Source: Methylobacillus methanolivorans
GTDB taxonomy: Bacteria > Pseudomonadota > Gammaproteobacteria > Burkholderiales > Methylophilaceae
Direction: 5' to 3'
Assembly (NCBI RefSeq): GCF_044751345.1
Contig: NZ_JBIWXY010000001.1
Coordinates: 1,958,714-2,022,713 of the forward strand
Length of the DNA: 64,000 nucleotides
Part shown: piece after piece, positions 8,288 to 16,543 of the stretch
Layout of the letters: every line of letters starts with the position of its first letter
Position numbering within the stretch: position 1 is the stretch's first letter
The notes under the pieces: model-generated
Database searches by the model: none
Seen by the model: the letters and a program-made list of their open reading frames with translations, nothing else
What the model was told of the DNA's origin: nothing
Translations under genes and position numbers: made by a program

Positions 8288-9351
8288 GAAGCATCCTGGC
8301 GGCTGATATTTGCAGACTCAAATGAAGCCATCTGGTTAAGAAAATTCACGGCAGCCTGCACTAGCGGGTAAGCCAGCGCGGCCCCTGTTCCTTCACCCAA
8401 TCGCAAACCAAGATTCAGCAATGGCTGCGCCTGCAACTGCTCCAACACCAACTGATGCCCAGCCTCATCAGAACAATGCGCGAAAATACAATATTCCAAT
8501 ATGGCAGGCGCAATGCGGCTCGCTACCAGCAAAGCAGCTGTGGCAATAAAGCCATCAATCAACAAAGCCACCCGACGCTCCGCAGCACCCAGCATGGCAC
8601 CCACCATCATGGCAATCTCGAAGCCGCCAAATGTTTCCAATACGGCCAAAGGGTCACTACTATCCACTTGATGCCGTGCGATTGCCTGACTGATGACATC
8701 GGCCTTGTGAGCAACACCTGCATCATCAAGGCCAGTGCCCCGGCCAACACATTGCTCCACCGGCAAATTGCATAACACCGCCACCAGCGCAGAGGCAGAA
8801 GTAGTATTACCTATCCCCATTTCGCCAAAGCCCATAATGTTAGTGCCAGCGTCGGCTTCTGCCTGGGCAAGCTTATGGCCGTTGATCAAGGCTTGAGCAC
8901 ACATACTGGAAGACATGGCCGCCATCTTGAGGAAATTATTGGTGCCCATGCTGACCTTGGCGCGTATCAATTCCGGATGCGCAGAAAATTCGTGGCAAAC
9001 CCCTGCATCGACAATGCGGATACGCATGCCATATTGCTGGGTAAACACATTAATACCCGCGCCACCAGCGAGAAAATTCATCACCATTTGCCGCGTCACT
9101 TCCTGCGGATACGGGCTAACCCCTTCCTCAACCACCCCATGATCACCAGCAAATACCAGCATGGCAGGACGTTGCAGCACTGGCGTCAAAGACTGCTGGA
9201 TTAATCCCAGCTGCAAAGCCACATGCTCCAGCTTGCCCAATGCGCCAATAGGCTTGGTTTTGTTATCGATCTTGGCTTGTAATGCAGCTGCCAGGCTTTG
9301 ATCCAAGGGAGGTATAACGAATGCTGGCAAGGACGACGTTGGGAAGCTCAT
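8284..9351 (-). CDS. cobT: Nicotinate-nucleotide--dimethylbenzimidazole phosphoribosyltransferase
   Basis: Makes alpha-ribazole 5'-phosphate from DMB and nicotinate mononucleotide. 355 residues, normal. Visible motifs: KTKPIGALGKLE near 31-42, VFAGDHGVVEEGVSPYPQEV, FGEMGIGNTTSASA, GRGTGLDDAG, and the catalytic-Glu region LGEGTGAALAYPLV near the C-terminus. First gene of the minus-strand cobT-cobS-cobC set. I saw no B12-box riboswitch in the roughly 170 bases between it and tRNA-Phe, so control by cobalamin is not evident here. Confidence 0.97.
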   Translation of the reverse strand: MSFPTSSLPAFVIPPLDQSLAAALQAKIDNKTKPIGALGKLEHVALQLGLIQQSLTPVLQRPAMLVFAGDHGVVEEGVSPYPQEVTRQMVMNFLAGGAGINVFTQQYGMRIRIVDAGVCHEFSAHPELIRAKVSMGTNNFLKMAAMSSSMCAQALINGHKLAQAEADAGTNIMGFGEMGIGNTTSASALVAVLCNLPVEQCVGRGTGLDDAGVAHKADVISQAIARHQVDSSDPLAVLETFGGFEIAMMVGAMLGAAERRVALLIDGFIATAALLVASRIAPAILEYCIFAHCSDEAGHQLVLEQLQAQPLLNLGLRLGEGTGAALAYPLVQAAVNFLNQMASFESANISRQDAS

Positions 9352-9443
9352 GAAATTTACTTTTCAAATCAAGCCCGAAGCATAACCGACCAGGCCATTT
9401 TTTTAAACTAGAGGAATAAAACAGGAAATTTTTCGATCGCAGC

Positions 9444-9471
9444 TGGACGAAACGCCGAAGTTTGCTATAAT
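9444..9471 (+). promoter_or_regulatory. Promoter of tRNA-Phe
   Basis: A perfect TATAAT lies at 9466-9471, with TGGACG at 9444-9449 as a weaker -35 at 16 bp spacing. Initiation would fall near 9478, about 40 bases before the mature tRNA. Confidence 0.6.
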
Positions 9472-9518
9472 GCTGGCCTTGCGTGAGCTTCTAGAGCCAA
9501 CGTAATCCAAGCAGTAAA

Positions 9519-9594
9519 GGCCAGGTAGCTCAGTTGGTAGAGCAGCGGATTGAAAATCCGCGTGTCGACGGTTCGATTCCGCCCCTGGCCACCA
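9519..9594 (+). tRNA. tRNA-Phe (GAA)
   Basis: 76-nt cloverleaf. The acceptor arm GGCCAGG pairs with CCTGGCC and is followed by encoded ACCA. D-arm GCTCAGTTGGTAGAGC, anticodon stem GCGGA/TCCGC with loop TTGAAAA (anticodon GAA), and T-arm GGTTCGATTCC are all present. A single-gene unit with its own promoter and terminator. Confidence 0.97.
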
Positions 9595-9601
9595 ATATTC
9601 A

Positions 9602-9634
9602 AACCCCAACCACTCTCGGTTGGGGGTTTTTCTT
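9602..9634 (+). terminator. Intrinsic terminator of tRNA-Phe
   Basis: Ten-base stem AACCCCAACC / GGTTGGGGGTT with loop ACTCTC, followed by a T-rich run, starting 7 bases after the CCA end. Confidence 0.85.
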
Positions 9635-9899
9635 ATCTGCTCCCGCCAGACCCTGCGAACACGCGCGGAACGCTGAGTAGGCTTGCGGACTTCGCCGGTC
9701 TGGCTGGCTACCCATCTGTGGCCACATGGCACTCTCTCCGGGCCATTTCTCTCCTTTTCCTCTCCGCCGAAAAGCGGCCCGAAGTCCGCAGGCGTCACGC
9801 TCGCGACCTATGTAAATCAACGGCTTGCGAGTTGATCGATCAAGCGGTTGTTTTCTTGAATTGGTAGGATGACCATTTACGCATCCTTCAGGAGAGGCC

Positions 9900-10133
9900 A
9901 TGGGAATCATCGATCAAACGACATATACCCTCACTTGCCCGAAATGTGGGGCCAGCGAGTCGCAGAAAGTCCTCGACAAAGGCTCCAACTGGAACGGTTC
10001 ATGGTGGCAAAGCGGTGCGAGCTTCACGCACTTCCAAACAACCTGGGATGGCGAAGGTGGGTCTGTTGAGCCCAAGCTGTCCATCGCGACTTGCAATAGT
10101 TGTCAGTCCAAGGCCCAGGTTGCCATCAGCTGA
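9900..10133 (+). CDS. Small zinc-ribbon-like protein of unknown function
   Basis: 77 residues starting at an ATG that follows AGGAGAGG at good spacing. Two Cys pairs frame the protein: LTCPKCGASES near residue 12 and ATCNSCQSKAQ near residue 63. They could bind one zinc ion. The middle is rich in Trp, Ser and Gly (SNWNGSWWQSG). No enzymatic motif is seen. It stands alone between tRNA-Phe and the glycan operon. I do not recognise a named family. Confidence 0.75.
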   Translation: MGIIDQTTYTLTCPKCGASESQKVLDKGSNWNGSWWQSGASFTHFQTTWDGEGGSVEPKLSIATCNSCQSKAQVAIS

Positions 10134-10224
10134 CGGGTAAATTTTGAAAGCTGCTTTGGCTAGGTGCCCTCCATGACGTGGGCGCTGCGATGCGCAAAGA
10201 TGATGGCGAAGGCATGCAGAAAAG

Positions 10225-10253
10225 GTGACGTACCCCCCCCCACGGTTTAAAAT
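10225..10253 (+). promoter_or_regulatory. Candidate promoter of the glycan operon with a C9 tract in its spacer
   Basis: GTGACG (10225-10230; four of six consensus -35 bases) and TAAAAT (10248-10253; five of six -10 bases) are separated by exactly 17 bp. Nine consecutive C residues at 10233-10241 sit inside that spacer. The start would fall near 10260, about 55 bases before the first ATG. Slippage of the C tract would change spacer length and promoter strength. Confidence 0.55.
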
Positions 10254-10315
10254 GACAAGATTTTGTAGATAAATGCAATCACATCGCAAAGTTGCGTGTT
10301 GTGGGGACCACAAGA

Positions 10316-11341
10316 ATGGCTTTTTTCCCGGTATTTCTGTCTATTGTGTATGTTGTACGCAATCAAGGCCAGCAGCTAGAGAGCATTATTCAGAGTGCAT
10401 CTGAAAAACTTTCAACACTCGTCACTGATTACGAGCTGATCATCGTGGACAACGCATCCGATGATGAAAGCGTTAATGTACTAAAAAACCTAACAGGACA
10501 ATCGGGTTACCCAAACTTACAAGTATATGCACTCACCAAGGAAGTTGATGGTGACACGGCATCATGGGTAGGGCTTGAGAACGCACTTGGCGATTTTGTT
10601 GCAGTAATTGATCCGCTTCTTGACGATATCTGTTTTCTGCCCGAAATGCTTGATAAAGCAGTTACGGGGGCTGATGTTGTTTTTGCAAACAACCAGCAAA
10701 AGCCGCGCCAAAGTTTCGCTTACCGCGCCGCCTATGCAGCCTTTAATTTTCTATACAAATCGTTCAATGGAATACATCTGGCCAAAGAGGCGCCCCAGTA
10801 CAGGCTACTGAGTAAGCGCGTCGTGAACTTTATTTTGCAGCATCCCCAGCCAGCCGTTACTTACCGCCACTTACCTGCAACGGGTGGCTTTGCGCGCATC
10901 AACATGGAGTACAGCGCCAAACCGCTTGCGACAAACACCAAGAAATTGCGGGAAAGCATTGATCGAGGGATGCGTCTTCTCGTTTCGACGACGCAAGCAC
11001 CAATGCGACTTGTGACATCTCTGTCCTTGTTCGGGGCGGCAGCCAATTTAATCTACTCAATTTATGTCGTTGCAATTGGCCTTTTTAAGACTGATGTTGC
11101 ACCCGGATGGGTGAGTATGTCATTGCAACAATCGGGCATGTTTTTCCTGATTTCGCTGGTTCTCCTAGTGCTTGGGGAATATATATTGCATATGGCGAGC
11201 CTCAGTAATGAAGGGCCGCTATATCACGTCGGTCAAGAGTTTACGAGCGCACGTATGACCAGACGGGAGAAGCTCAACATTGAAGATGTCTCATCGTCTG
11301 CAACGAGTGACTCGCGCAATGCAGGTCAGGTTGTTGCATGA
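10316..11341 (+). CDS. Family 2 glycosyltransferase with two C-terminal membrane helices
   Basis: Likely a membrane-attached transferase that moves a sugar from a nucleotide donor to a polyprenyl phosphate or glycan acceptor. 341 residues from the ATG at 10316, which follows GGGGA at 8 bases; an upstream TTG at 10292 is less likely. The N-terminal GT-A fold shows LSIVYVVRNQGQQLESII, ELIIVDNASDDESV and an acidic FVAVIDPLLDD segment. Two hydrophobic helices lie near 232-258 and 274-295, as in GtrB/DPM-type enzymes. First gene of an eight-gene operon; its stop overlaps the next start by 4 bases. The exact sugar is unknown. Confidence 0.85.
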   Translation: MAFFPVFLSIVYVVRNQGQQLESIIQSASEKLSTLVTDYELIIVDNASDDESVNVLKNLTGQSGYPNLQVYALTKEVDGDTASWVGLENALGDFVAVIDPLLDDICFLPEMLDKAVTGADVVFANNQQKPRQSFAYRAAYAAFNFLYKSFNGIHLAKEAPQYRLLSKRVVNFILQHPQPAVTYRHLPATGGFARINMEYSAKPLATNTKKLRESIDRGMRLLVSTTQAPMRLVTSLSLFGAAANLIYSIYVVAIGLFKTDVAPGWVSMSLQQSGMFFLISLVLLVLGEYILHMASLSNEGPLYHVGQEFTSARMTRREKLNIEDVSSSATSDSRNAGQVVA

Positions 11342-12468
11342 CCGTGCAACGCGTCACTGCGGATGCAGTCATCATTGGCGGTGGCTTCTACGGTTCTGCA
11401 ATTGCGATCTACCTTGCCAAGACCCGTGGATTGCGCCGGGTGGTCCTCCTGGAGCGTGAGCCGGAACTGCTGCTCCGTGCCTCGTATAACAATCAGGCAC
11501 GTGTACACAACGGATACCACTACCCAAGAAGCTTTACGACCGCCTTTCGTAGTCGAGTCAATTTGCCTCGGTTTGTACGAGATTGGCCGCAAGCCGTAAA
11601 GCAGGATTTTGTAAAGCTCTACGCCATTGCAAAACGCAACTCTAAAGTAACTGCCAAGCAGTTTGAGCGTTTTTGTCATGAAATCGGAGCCAAGATCAGG
11701 CCTGCTGAGTCTGTTTTAAAGCGGCTTTTTGAACCACGACTGATTGAGGATGTTTTTCTCGTCGAGGAGTATGCATTCGACTCAACGCGACTTGCTGAGT
11801 GGGCTGTTGAGGAGCTTCGGAATGCGGGGGTAGAGGTCCATTATTCAACCCGTGCGTTAGCGATTTCGCGTTCGCAAACCGACAAAAGCTTGACCGTAGA
11901 CATCCAGCCGAAGTCAGGGGGCGCATCGTCCATAACCTGTCGATACGTTTTTAACTGTACCTACAGCGGTCTGAATCAGTTTTCCGGCGACTTTCCTGGT
12001 ACGCAAACGGGCCTCAAGCAAGAAGTGACAGAGATGGCGCTCATGCAAGCGCCCGACGTGCTCAAGGAAATTGGGGTCACGGTCATGGATGGCCCATTTT
12101 TCTCGATGATGCCATTCCCTGCTCGGGGCCTGCACACACTGTCGCACGTTCGTTACACCCCACACTTCAGCTGGAAAGATGAGCAGGGAACTGACCCGTA
12201 CAAGAAACTCGACGAATACGATCGAGCCACTCGCGTCGATCGTATGGTTCGGGATGTAGGCCGGTACCTACCCGCCGTACTTGGAGCAAAGTATGTCGAT
12301 TCCCTCTTTGAGGTCAAAACCGTTTTGGTCAAGAACGAAGGGGATGATGGTCGCCCGATTCTTTTTGAAAAACATGCGGAGCTGCCCGGCTGTTATTCAG
12401 TTTTGGGCGGAAAGATCGACAACATATATGATGTATTGGAGAAGTTGGATGCAGAATTTTTTGGCTAA
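11338..12468 (+). CDS. FAD-dependent oxidoreductase (DAO type)
   Basis: 376 residues with an N-terminal Rossmann FAD-binding motif AVIIGGGFYGSAIAIYLAK and the acidic ribose-binding end of strand two, VVLLEREPE. The rest fits the D-amino-acid-oxidase/glycine-oxidase superfamily. A conserved-looking NQARVHNGYHYPR follows and a C-terminal GGKIDNIYDVLEKL resembles the second FAD-contact segment. Substrate unknown; within a glycan operon it may oxidise a sugar, polyol or lipid intermediate. ATGA overlap with the preceding glycosyltransferase and a 20-base overlap with the next gene. Confidence 0.85.
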   Translation: MTVQRVTADAVIIGGGFYGSAIAIYLAKTRGLRRVVLLEREPELLLRASYNNQARVHNGYHYPRSFTTAFRSRVNLPRFVRDWPQAVKQDFVKLYAIAKRNSKVTAKQFERFCHEIGAKIRPAESVLKRLFEPRLIEDVFLVEEYAFDSTRLAEWAVEELRNAGVEVHYSTRALAISRSQTDKSLTVDIQPKSGGASSITCRYVFNCTYSGLNQFSGDFPGTQTGLKQEVTEMALMQAPDVLKEIGVTVMDGPFFSMMPFPARGLHTLSHVRYTPHFSWKDEQGTDPYKKLDEYDRATRVDRMVRDVGRYLPAVLGAKYVDSLFEVKTVLVKNEGDDGRPILFEKHAELPGCYSVLGGKIDNIYDVLEKLDAEFFG

Positions 12469-13735
12469 CAAGTTGAAGTGCTTTTTGCCTTTTATTTTCT
12501 TCTTGATGGCGTTCTTTGTGTTTCAAAAAAATATATTTAACACAGTAAATAAAGATTTTTTTGATTCATTTCAAAAAGACTCGGAAGCTCTTGTGGTTGG
12601 CGGCATCGTCGCCGACGAGTTGGGTATTGAAAAAAACGCTTGGGGACTTGGCTTTATTGGGATGAATGGTGAATTTCAGTATCCTAATAACATAATGGAT
12701 TCTTATGAGGCTTTTTCCAATAAGGAAAAAGCACTCAATGCGATTTATTCTCCATATGTTTCGCAAGTTGGAGGGTTGGGGGTTTTTTATTCGACTCTGC
12801 AAAAAGTGTTTTCTTTTAAATCGATTTCAAGGCTTCAGTATTTTCCCTCTGCCATTTTTGCGTTTTTGGTTGTTGCGTTTTACTATTTGCATCGGCGTAT
12901 TTATGGTGCACGATATGCACTAATTTTCTCTCTTGTCTTGGTTCTTTCGCCATGGGTTGTTTCATTTGCGAGGAACTTATATTGGTCTCCATTTATGTGG
13001 CTGCTCCCTCTGTTTTTTGGAACGCTGGCTTATGCGGTAACTTCACCCAAGGTTCGGATATTTTTCTATTTTTTGATATTTATATCTTTTTTTGCAAAAT
13101 GCCTGAGTGGGTATGAGTACATTACATCGATAACTTTGCTCGCGTGCTCACCCTTTATGCTGGGACCGTTTTTTAATGGTGAATCAAAGCCATGCATGAA
13201 GCCGGCCCTCATCGTTTTTGTTTTATGTGTCCTTGGCTTCATTTGTGCATTCGTCATACACGCCAAAATGCGAGGAGAAACTATTGCCGAAGGGGTTGTT
13301 GCAATTTACAAGCAAGATGTCAAGCGTCGAACGTACTCTGATCCGTCGAATTTTGACGCAGCCTACGCTGAATCCCTTAGTACAAGCCCGATCGCTGTTG
13401 TCAAGACCTACGTTACCTCATGGAGAACCCCCCTTGTTGCAGAGGTGTCTGGCAAGTCGTTTAAGGTGCTAATAATCATTGCGATCTTAGGGTTGTGGAT
13501 TAAGAAAAAAATCAAACATAAAACATTTGTTAGAGATTTTGCGCTCATTGCCTACATGTCGCTTATACCCCTATCTTGGTATGTTATGGCAAAGGGGCAC
13601 TCGCATATACACACTCACATGAATTATGTTCTATGGTACCTAGGCTTTGTGCCTGCCCTGTTTTATGTATGTGTGAATGCTATCGTTGTTACTTTTAAAG
13701 CTGTTCCGCAGTACATCAAATCATTAAATCCGTGA
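12449..13735 (+). CDS. Polytopic membrane protein, GT-C-like
   Basis: 428 residues from the ATG at 12449, preceded by GGAGAAG. An earlier in-frame start at 12281 would only translate sequence inside the FAD gene. About ten hydrophobic segments are visible. After the first helix (FLPFIFFLMAFFVF) a periplasmic-side loop carries DSEALVVGG, an acidic D-x-E motif placed as in GT-C transferases that use polyprenyl-phosphate sugars. The gene is visibly AT-richer than its neighbours. No sequence family is recognised; oligosaccharide polymerase is an alternative. Confidence 0.75.
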   Translation: MQNFLANKLKCFLPFIFFLMAFFVFQKNIFNTVNKDFFDSFQKDSEALVVGGIVADELGIEKNAWGLGFIGMNGEFQYPNNIMDSYEAFSNKEKALNAIYSPYVSQVGGLGVFYSTLQKVFSFKSISRLQYFPSAIFAFLVVAFYYLHRRIYGARYALIFSLVLVLSPWVVSFARNLYWSPFMWLLPLFFGTLAYAVTSPKVRIFFYFLIFISFFAKCLSGYEYITSITLLACSPFMLGPFFNGESKPCMKPALIVFVLCVLGFICAFVIHAKMRGETIAEGVVAIYKQDVKRRTYSDPSNFDAAYAESLSTSPIAVVKTYVTSWRTPLVAEVSGKSFKVLIIIAILGLWIKKKIKHKTFVRDFALIAYMSLIPLSWYVMAKGHSHIHTHMNYVLWYLGFVPALFYVCVNAIVVTFKAVPQYIKSLNP

Positions 13736-13748
13736 AGATTTTTAAATT

Positions 13749-14543
13749 ATGAGAAGCGGTCTAATAGGCTATTCTGGTTTCGTTGGGGGCACGCTCCTCA
13801 AACAAAAAAACTTTTCTGCGCTTTATCGCTCGAAAAATATCCACGAAATTGAGAATCGTGAATTCGATTTGGTGGTGTGTGCAGGTGCGCCTGCGCAGAA
13901 GTGGATTGCCAATCGTGAGCCGGTAGATGATCGAAAAAAGATTGATTCTCTGATCGGTCACCTTCGTACGATTACGTGCAAAACATTCATATTGATCAGC
14001 ACAGTCGATGTATTTAAGGAGCCGATTGGCGTTGATGAATCTACGCCGGTTGAAGAGTCAGGTTTGCATGCCTATGGGCTCCATCGCAGACTCCTTGAAA
14101 AGTTTGTCGAGCAGAATTTCTCCAATTACTTGATTGTTCGGTTGCCGGGTTTGGTGGGACCCGGTTTGCGCAAGAACGTGATTTTTGACTTCCTCAATAA
14201 CAACAATCTTCATGCGATTGAGAGTCGAGGGGTTTTCCAGTTCTATCCTATGGTGAACCTATGGTTCGACATTCAGAAGGCGCTTGAGGCTGGTCTATCA
14301 CTGGTTCACCTGACTGCCGAACCGATCAGCGTTGCGGATGTCTCGCTACAGGGCTTCGGAAGACCGTTTACTCAGACACTGGAAAACCCGCCCACTCGTT
14401 ACGACATGCAAACGCGGCACGCGCAAATCTTCGGTTCTCTTGGACAGTATCAGTACAGTGCCCGCGAAACCATTCTGGCGATTAGAGCCTATGCCCAGTC
14501 CGAACCCATTACCTTGAAGAGTGAAAGTGGGGTGGCTTCGTGA
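13749..14543 (+). CDS. NAD(P)-dependent sugar epimerase/reductase (extended SDR type)
   Basis: 264 residues with an N-terminal Rossmann motif SGLIGYSGFVGGTLL, followed by DLVVCAGAPAQKW, FILISTVDVFKEP and the catalytic Tyr/Lys-like region AYGLHRRLLEKF (Y-x-x-x-R rather than Y-x-x-x-K). Then VRLPGLVGPGLRKN. It resembles short dTDP-4-dehydrorhamnose-reductase-like SDRs. The lysine replaced by arginine may mean altered or lost catalysis. It starts 13 bases after the membrane protein and overlaps the next GTG start by 4 bases. Confidence 0.82.
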   Translation: MRSGLIGYSGFVGGTLLKQKNFSALYRSKNIHEIENREFDLVVCAGAPAQKWIANREPVDDRKKIDSLIGHLRTITCKTFILISTVDVFKEPIGVDESTPVEESGLHAYGLHRRLLEKFVEQNFSNYLIVRLPGLVGPGLRKNVIFDFLNNNNLHAIESRGVFQFYPMVNLWFDIQKALEAGLSLVHLTAEPISVADVSLQGFGRPFTQTLENPPTRYDMQTRHAQIFGSLGQYQYSARETILAIRAYAQSEPITLKSESGVAS

Positions 14544-15373
14544 GGCTCGCCATTTCAAACATTGCCTGGGACATCTCTGAGGATGCTTCCGTCGCAGACC
14601 TTCTGGGCAAGTTCGGTGTTGATGCTGTTGATGTAGCGCCCGGCAAGTACTTTCCTGACCCTGCCAGTGCTAAAGATGAGGACATCGCGAACGTCAGGCG
14701 ATGGTGGGCCGATCACGGCATTGAAATCACGGGTATGCAAGCCTTGCTGTTTGGCACGACAGGGCTAAATGTATTTGGTGATAGCAAGAGTCAGGAAGCG
14801 ATGCTGAAGCATCTGCGAGCCGTGTGCCGCATTGGAGCAGGTCTTGGTGCGACTCGCTTGGTATTTGGCTCACCCAAGAATCGCGACCGCTCCGGCTTGA
14901 GCGACGTCCAGACCCTGGAACAGGCAGTGGGCTTTTTTCGACGTCTGGGCGATGCTGCAAAAGATCATGGAGTCTTTGTCTGCCTCGAACCAAACCCCAC
15001 CCGATACGGGGCAAACTTCATGACGACCAGCGAAGAGACGGCCCATGTCGTCGCAGCGGTTGGTCACGAGGCTATTCGGATGCAGTTTGATACTGGGGCC
15101 TTGACCATCAATGGTGAGTCTCCAGAAGCCGTGTTGGAGTGCAGTGCCAGATTGATCGGGCACGTCCACGCGAGTGAGCCGGATCTTTTGCCCTTGGGCG
15201 ATGGTGGAACGGATCATCGGTTGATGCACGAGGCTCTGAACAGCTACCTACCAGACCACGTGGTCTCGATTGAGATGGTCGCCACAAAGGCGGAATCACA
15301 CCTCCACTCGATTGAGCGGGCTCTGACCTACGCCGTTGATTGCTACCGGACTGTAAACGGGGTGGCCAGATGA
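14540..15373 (+). CDS. Sugar phosphate isomerase/epimerase (xylose-isomerase-like TIM barrel)
   Basis: 277 residues from a GTG overlapping the previous TGA. The AP-endonuclease-2/xylose-isomerase-like barrel shows the expected metal and catalytic positions: Glu in VCLEPNP, Asp in MQFDTGALTI, His in GHVHASEPD and Glu in VSIEMVA. Probably isomerises or epimerises a sugar or sugar phosphate for the glycan made by this operon. The ATGA overlap with the next gene is seen. Confidence 0.85.
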   Translation: MRLAISNIAWDISEDASVADLLGKFGVDAVDVAPGKYFPDPASAKDEDIANVRRWWADHGIEITGMQALLFGTTGLNVFGDSKSQEAMLKHLRAVCRIGAGLGATRLVFGSPKNRDRSGLSDVQTLEQAVGFFRRLGDAAKDHGVFVCLEPNPTRYGANFMTTSEETAHVVAAVGHEAIRMQFDTGALTINGESPEAVLECSARLIGHVHASEPDLLPLGDGGTDHRLMHEALNSYLPDHVVSIEMVATKAESHLHSIERALTYAVDCYRTVNGVAR

Positions 15374-15726
15374 AATGGTTGATCTTGGTGCTTGGTATCG
15401 CCGCAAACGCGTCTGCCAGTGTGCTGGTCAAGATGGCCATGATGCCTCCGAGGAGGTTCCCCTCTCTTGCAGAGCCTTTGGCAGCCTTGAGCAACTGGCC
15501 CTTCTGGCTCGGCTTAGGTCTATACGGTGCGGCTTTTCTGCTCTATGCCGCTGCACTGGCCAGGTTGCCCTTGAATGTTGCTCACCCGGTACTGACTTCC
15601 GGGGCGGTAGCAACAGTCGCACTTTTTTCCGTTTTGATCTTCCGTGAACCCTTTCACTGGACCACAGGTGCCGGCATCCTGCTCGTGATTGCAGGCGTGG
15701 CACTTATCACAGCTCGGGTTGCATAA
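15370..15726 (+). CDS. SMR/EamA-type small membrane transporter, probable lipid-sugar flippase
   Basis: 118 residues, four predicted transmembrane helices. The ATG at 15370 follows GGGGTGG and overlaps the previous TGA. It resembles ArnE/ArnF and other small multidrug resistance relatives. Helix 1 (LGIAANASASVLVKMAMM) has Asn/Ala where proton-coupled drug exporters carry the essential Glu, so drug export is unlikely. The glycan context suggests flipping of an undecaprenyl-phosphate-linked sugar across the inner membrane. Confidence 0.8.
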   Translation: MKWLILVLGIAANASASVLVKMAMMPPRRFPSLAEPLAALSNWPFWLGLGLYGAAFLLYAAALARLPLNVAHPVLTSGAVATVALFSVLIFREPFHWTTGAGILLVIAGVALITARVA

Positions 15727-15730
15727 ACAA

Positions 15731-16543
15731 ATGAATACGACACAAGATATTTCTCCGAAAGAGCGGGCAAAGTGGCAAGTACCCGCCATGGAGACACCGC
15801 TGTGGTTGGGCAAGCAACATCCTTACTGCGTTGTCATCCCCGTGATTAACGAAGGAGAGCGTATTAAGAGCCTGCTTAAGCGTATGGAGGCGGAGCGGAT
15901 CTCGTCGATTGCAGACATCATCATTGTTGATGGTGGCAGTACGGACGGCTCCTTGGAGCTAGATTCACTGCAGCAAGTGGGAGTCAGAGGGCTTGTGGTT
16001 AAAAAAGGCCCGGGAAAGCTGAGCGCCCAACTTAGATGTGCCTATGCTTTTGCGCTCGATCAAGGATACAAGGGCATTGTCACCATCGATGGGAACGACA
16101 AGGATGACCCTGAAGCCATACCGCGATTTATCGAGGCGCTAGAAAACGGTATTGATTTTGTTCAGGCATCGCGTTTCCTGCCTGGTGGGGTGGCTGTGAA
16201 CACGCCAAAGTCACGAGACTTTGCTATCCGTTATATCCATGCCCCGTGTTTAAGTCTGGCATCTGGGTTCAAATGGACAGACACTACTCAGGGTTTTAGA
16301 GGCTATAGCAGAAGATTGCTCGTAAGTCCGAAGATCGCACCTTTTAGAGATGTTTTTGTAAATTATGAGCTGCTTGCTTACATGTCATGGCAGGCACCAA
16401 GAAGCAGATTTAAATGCCTGGAACTGCCTAGTGTCAGGCGTTATCCGAATGGGTCTATTCCGACAAAGATATCGGCCTTTAATGGGAATCTTGAAGTATT
16501 AATGACTCTACTTAAGGTTTGTTTAGGCAAGTATGATGTTTAA
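15731..16543 (+). CDS. Family 2 glycosyltransferase, dolichol-phosphate-mannose-synthase-like
   Basis: 270 residues from the ATG at 15731, 4 bases after the SMR stop. GT-A fold: CVVIPVINEGERIKSLLKR, IIIVDGGSTDGSLEL, and an acidic donor/metal site IVTIDGNDKDDPEAIP. TQGFRGYSRRLL resembles DPM-type acceptor segments. No clear C-terminal helices, unlike the first enzyme of the operon. Probable role: loading a sugar on polyprenyl phosphate for the SMR flippase just upstream. Confidence 0.85.
   Translation: MNTTQDISPKERAKWQVPAMETPLWLGKQHPYCVVIPVINEGERIKSLLKRMEAERISSIADIIIVDGGSTDGSLELDSLQQVGVRGLVVKKGPGKLSAQLRCAYAFALDQGYKGIVTIDGNDKDDPEAIPRFIEALENGIDFVQASRFLPGGVAVNTPKSRDFAIRYIHAPCLSLASGFKWTDTTQGFRGYSRRLLVSPKIAPFRDVFVNYELLAYMSWQAPRSRFKCLELPSVRRYPNGSIPTKISAFNGNLEVLMTLLKVCLGKYDV

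Noticed and set aside
9352..9518. Cobalamin riboswitch before cobT
   Set aside because: No B12-box-like sequence or suitable stem arrangement was visible by eye.
9403..9798. 131-residue minus-strand reading frame across tRNA-Phe
   Set aside because: Its middle is the antisense translation of the tRNA (AESNRRHADFQSAALP type), a well-known false gene pattern.
12281..12448. 56-residue extension of the first GT-C-like protein
   Set aside because: It translates the FAD gene in another frame; the ATG at 12449 has a clear GGAG site.
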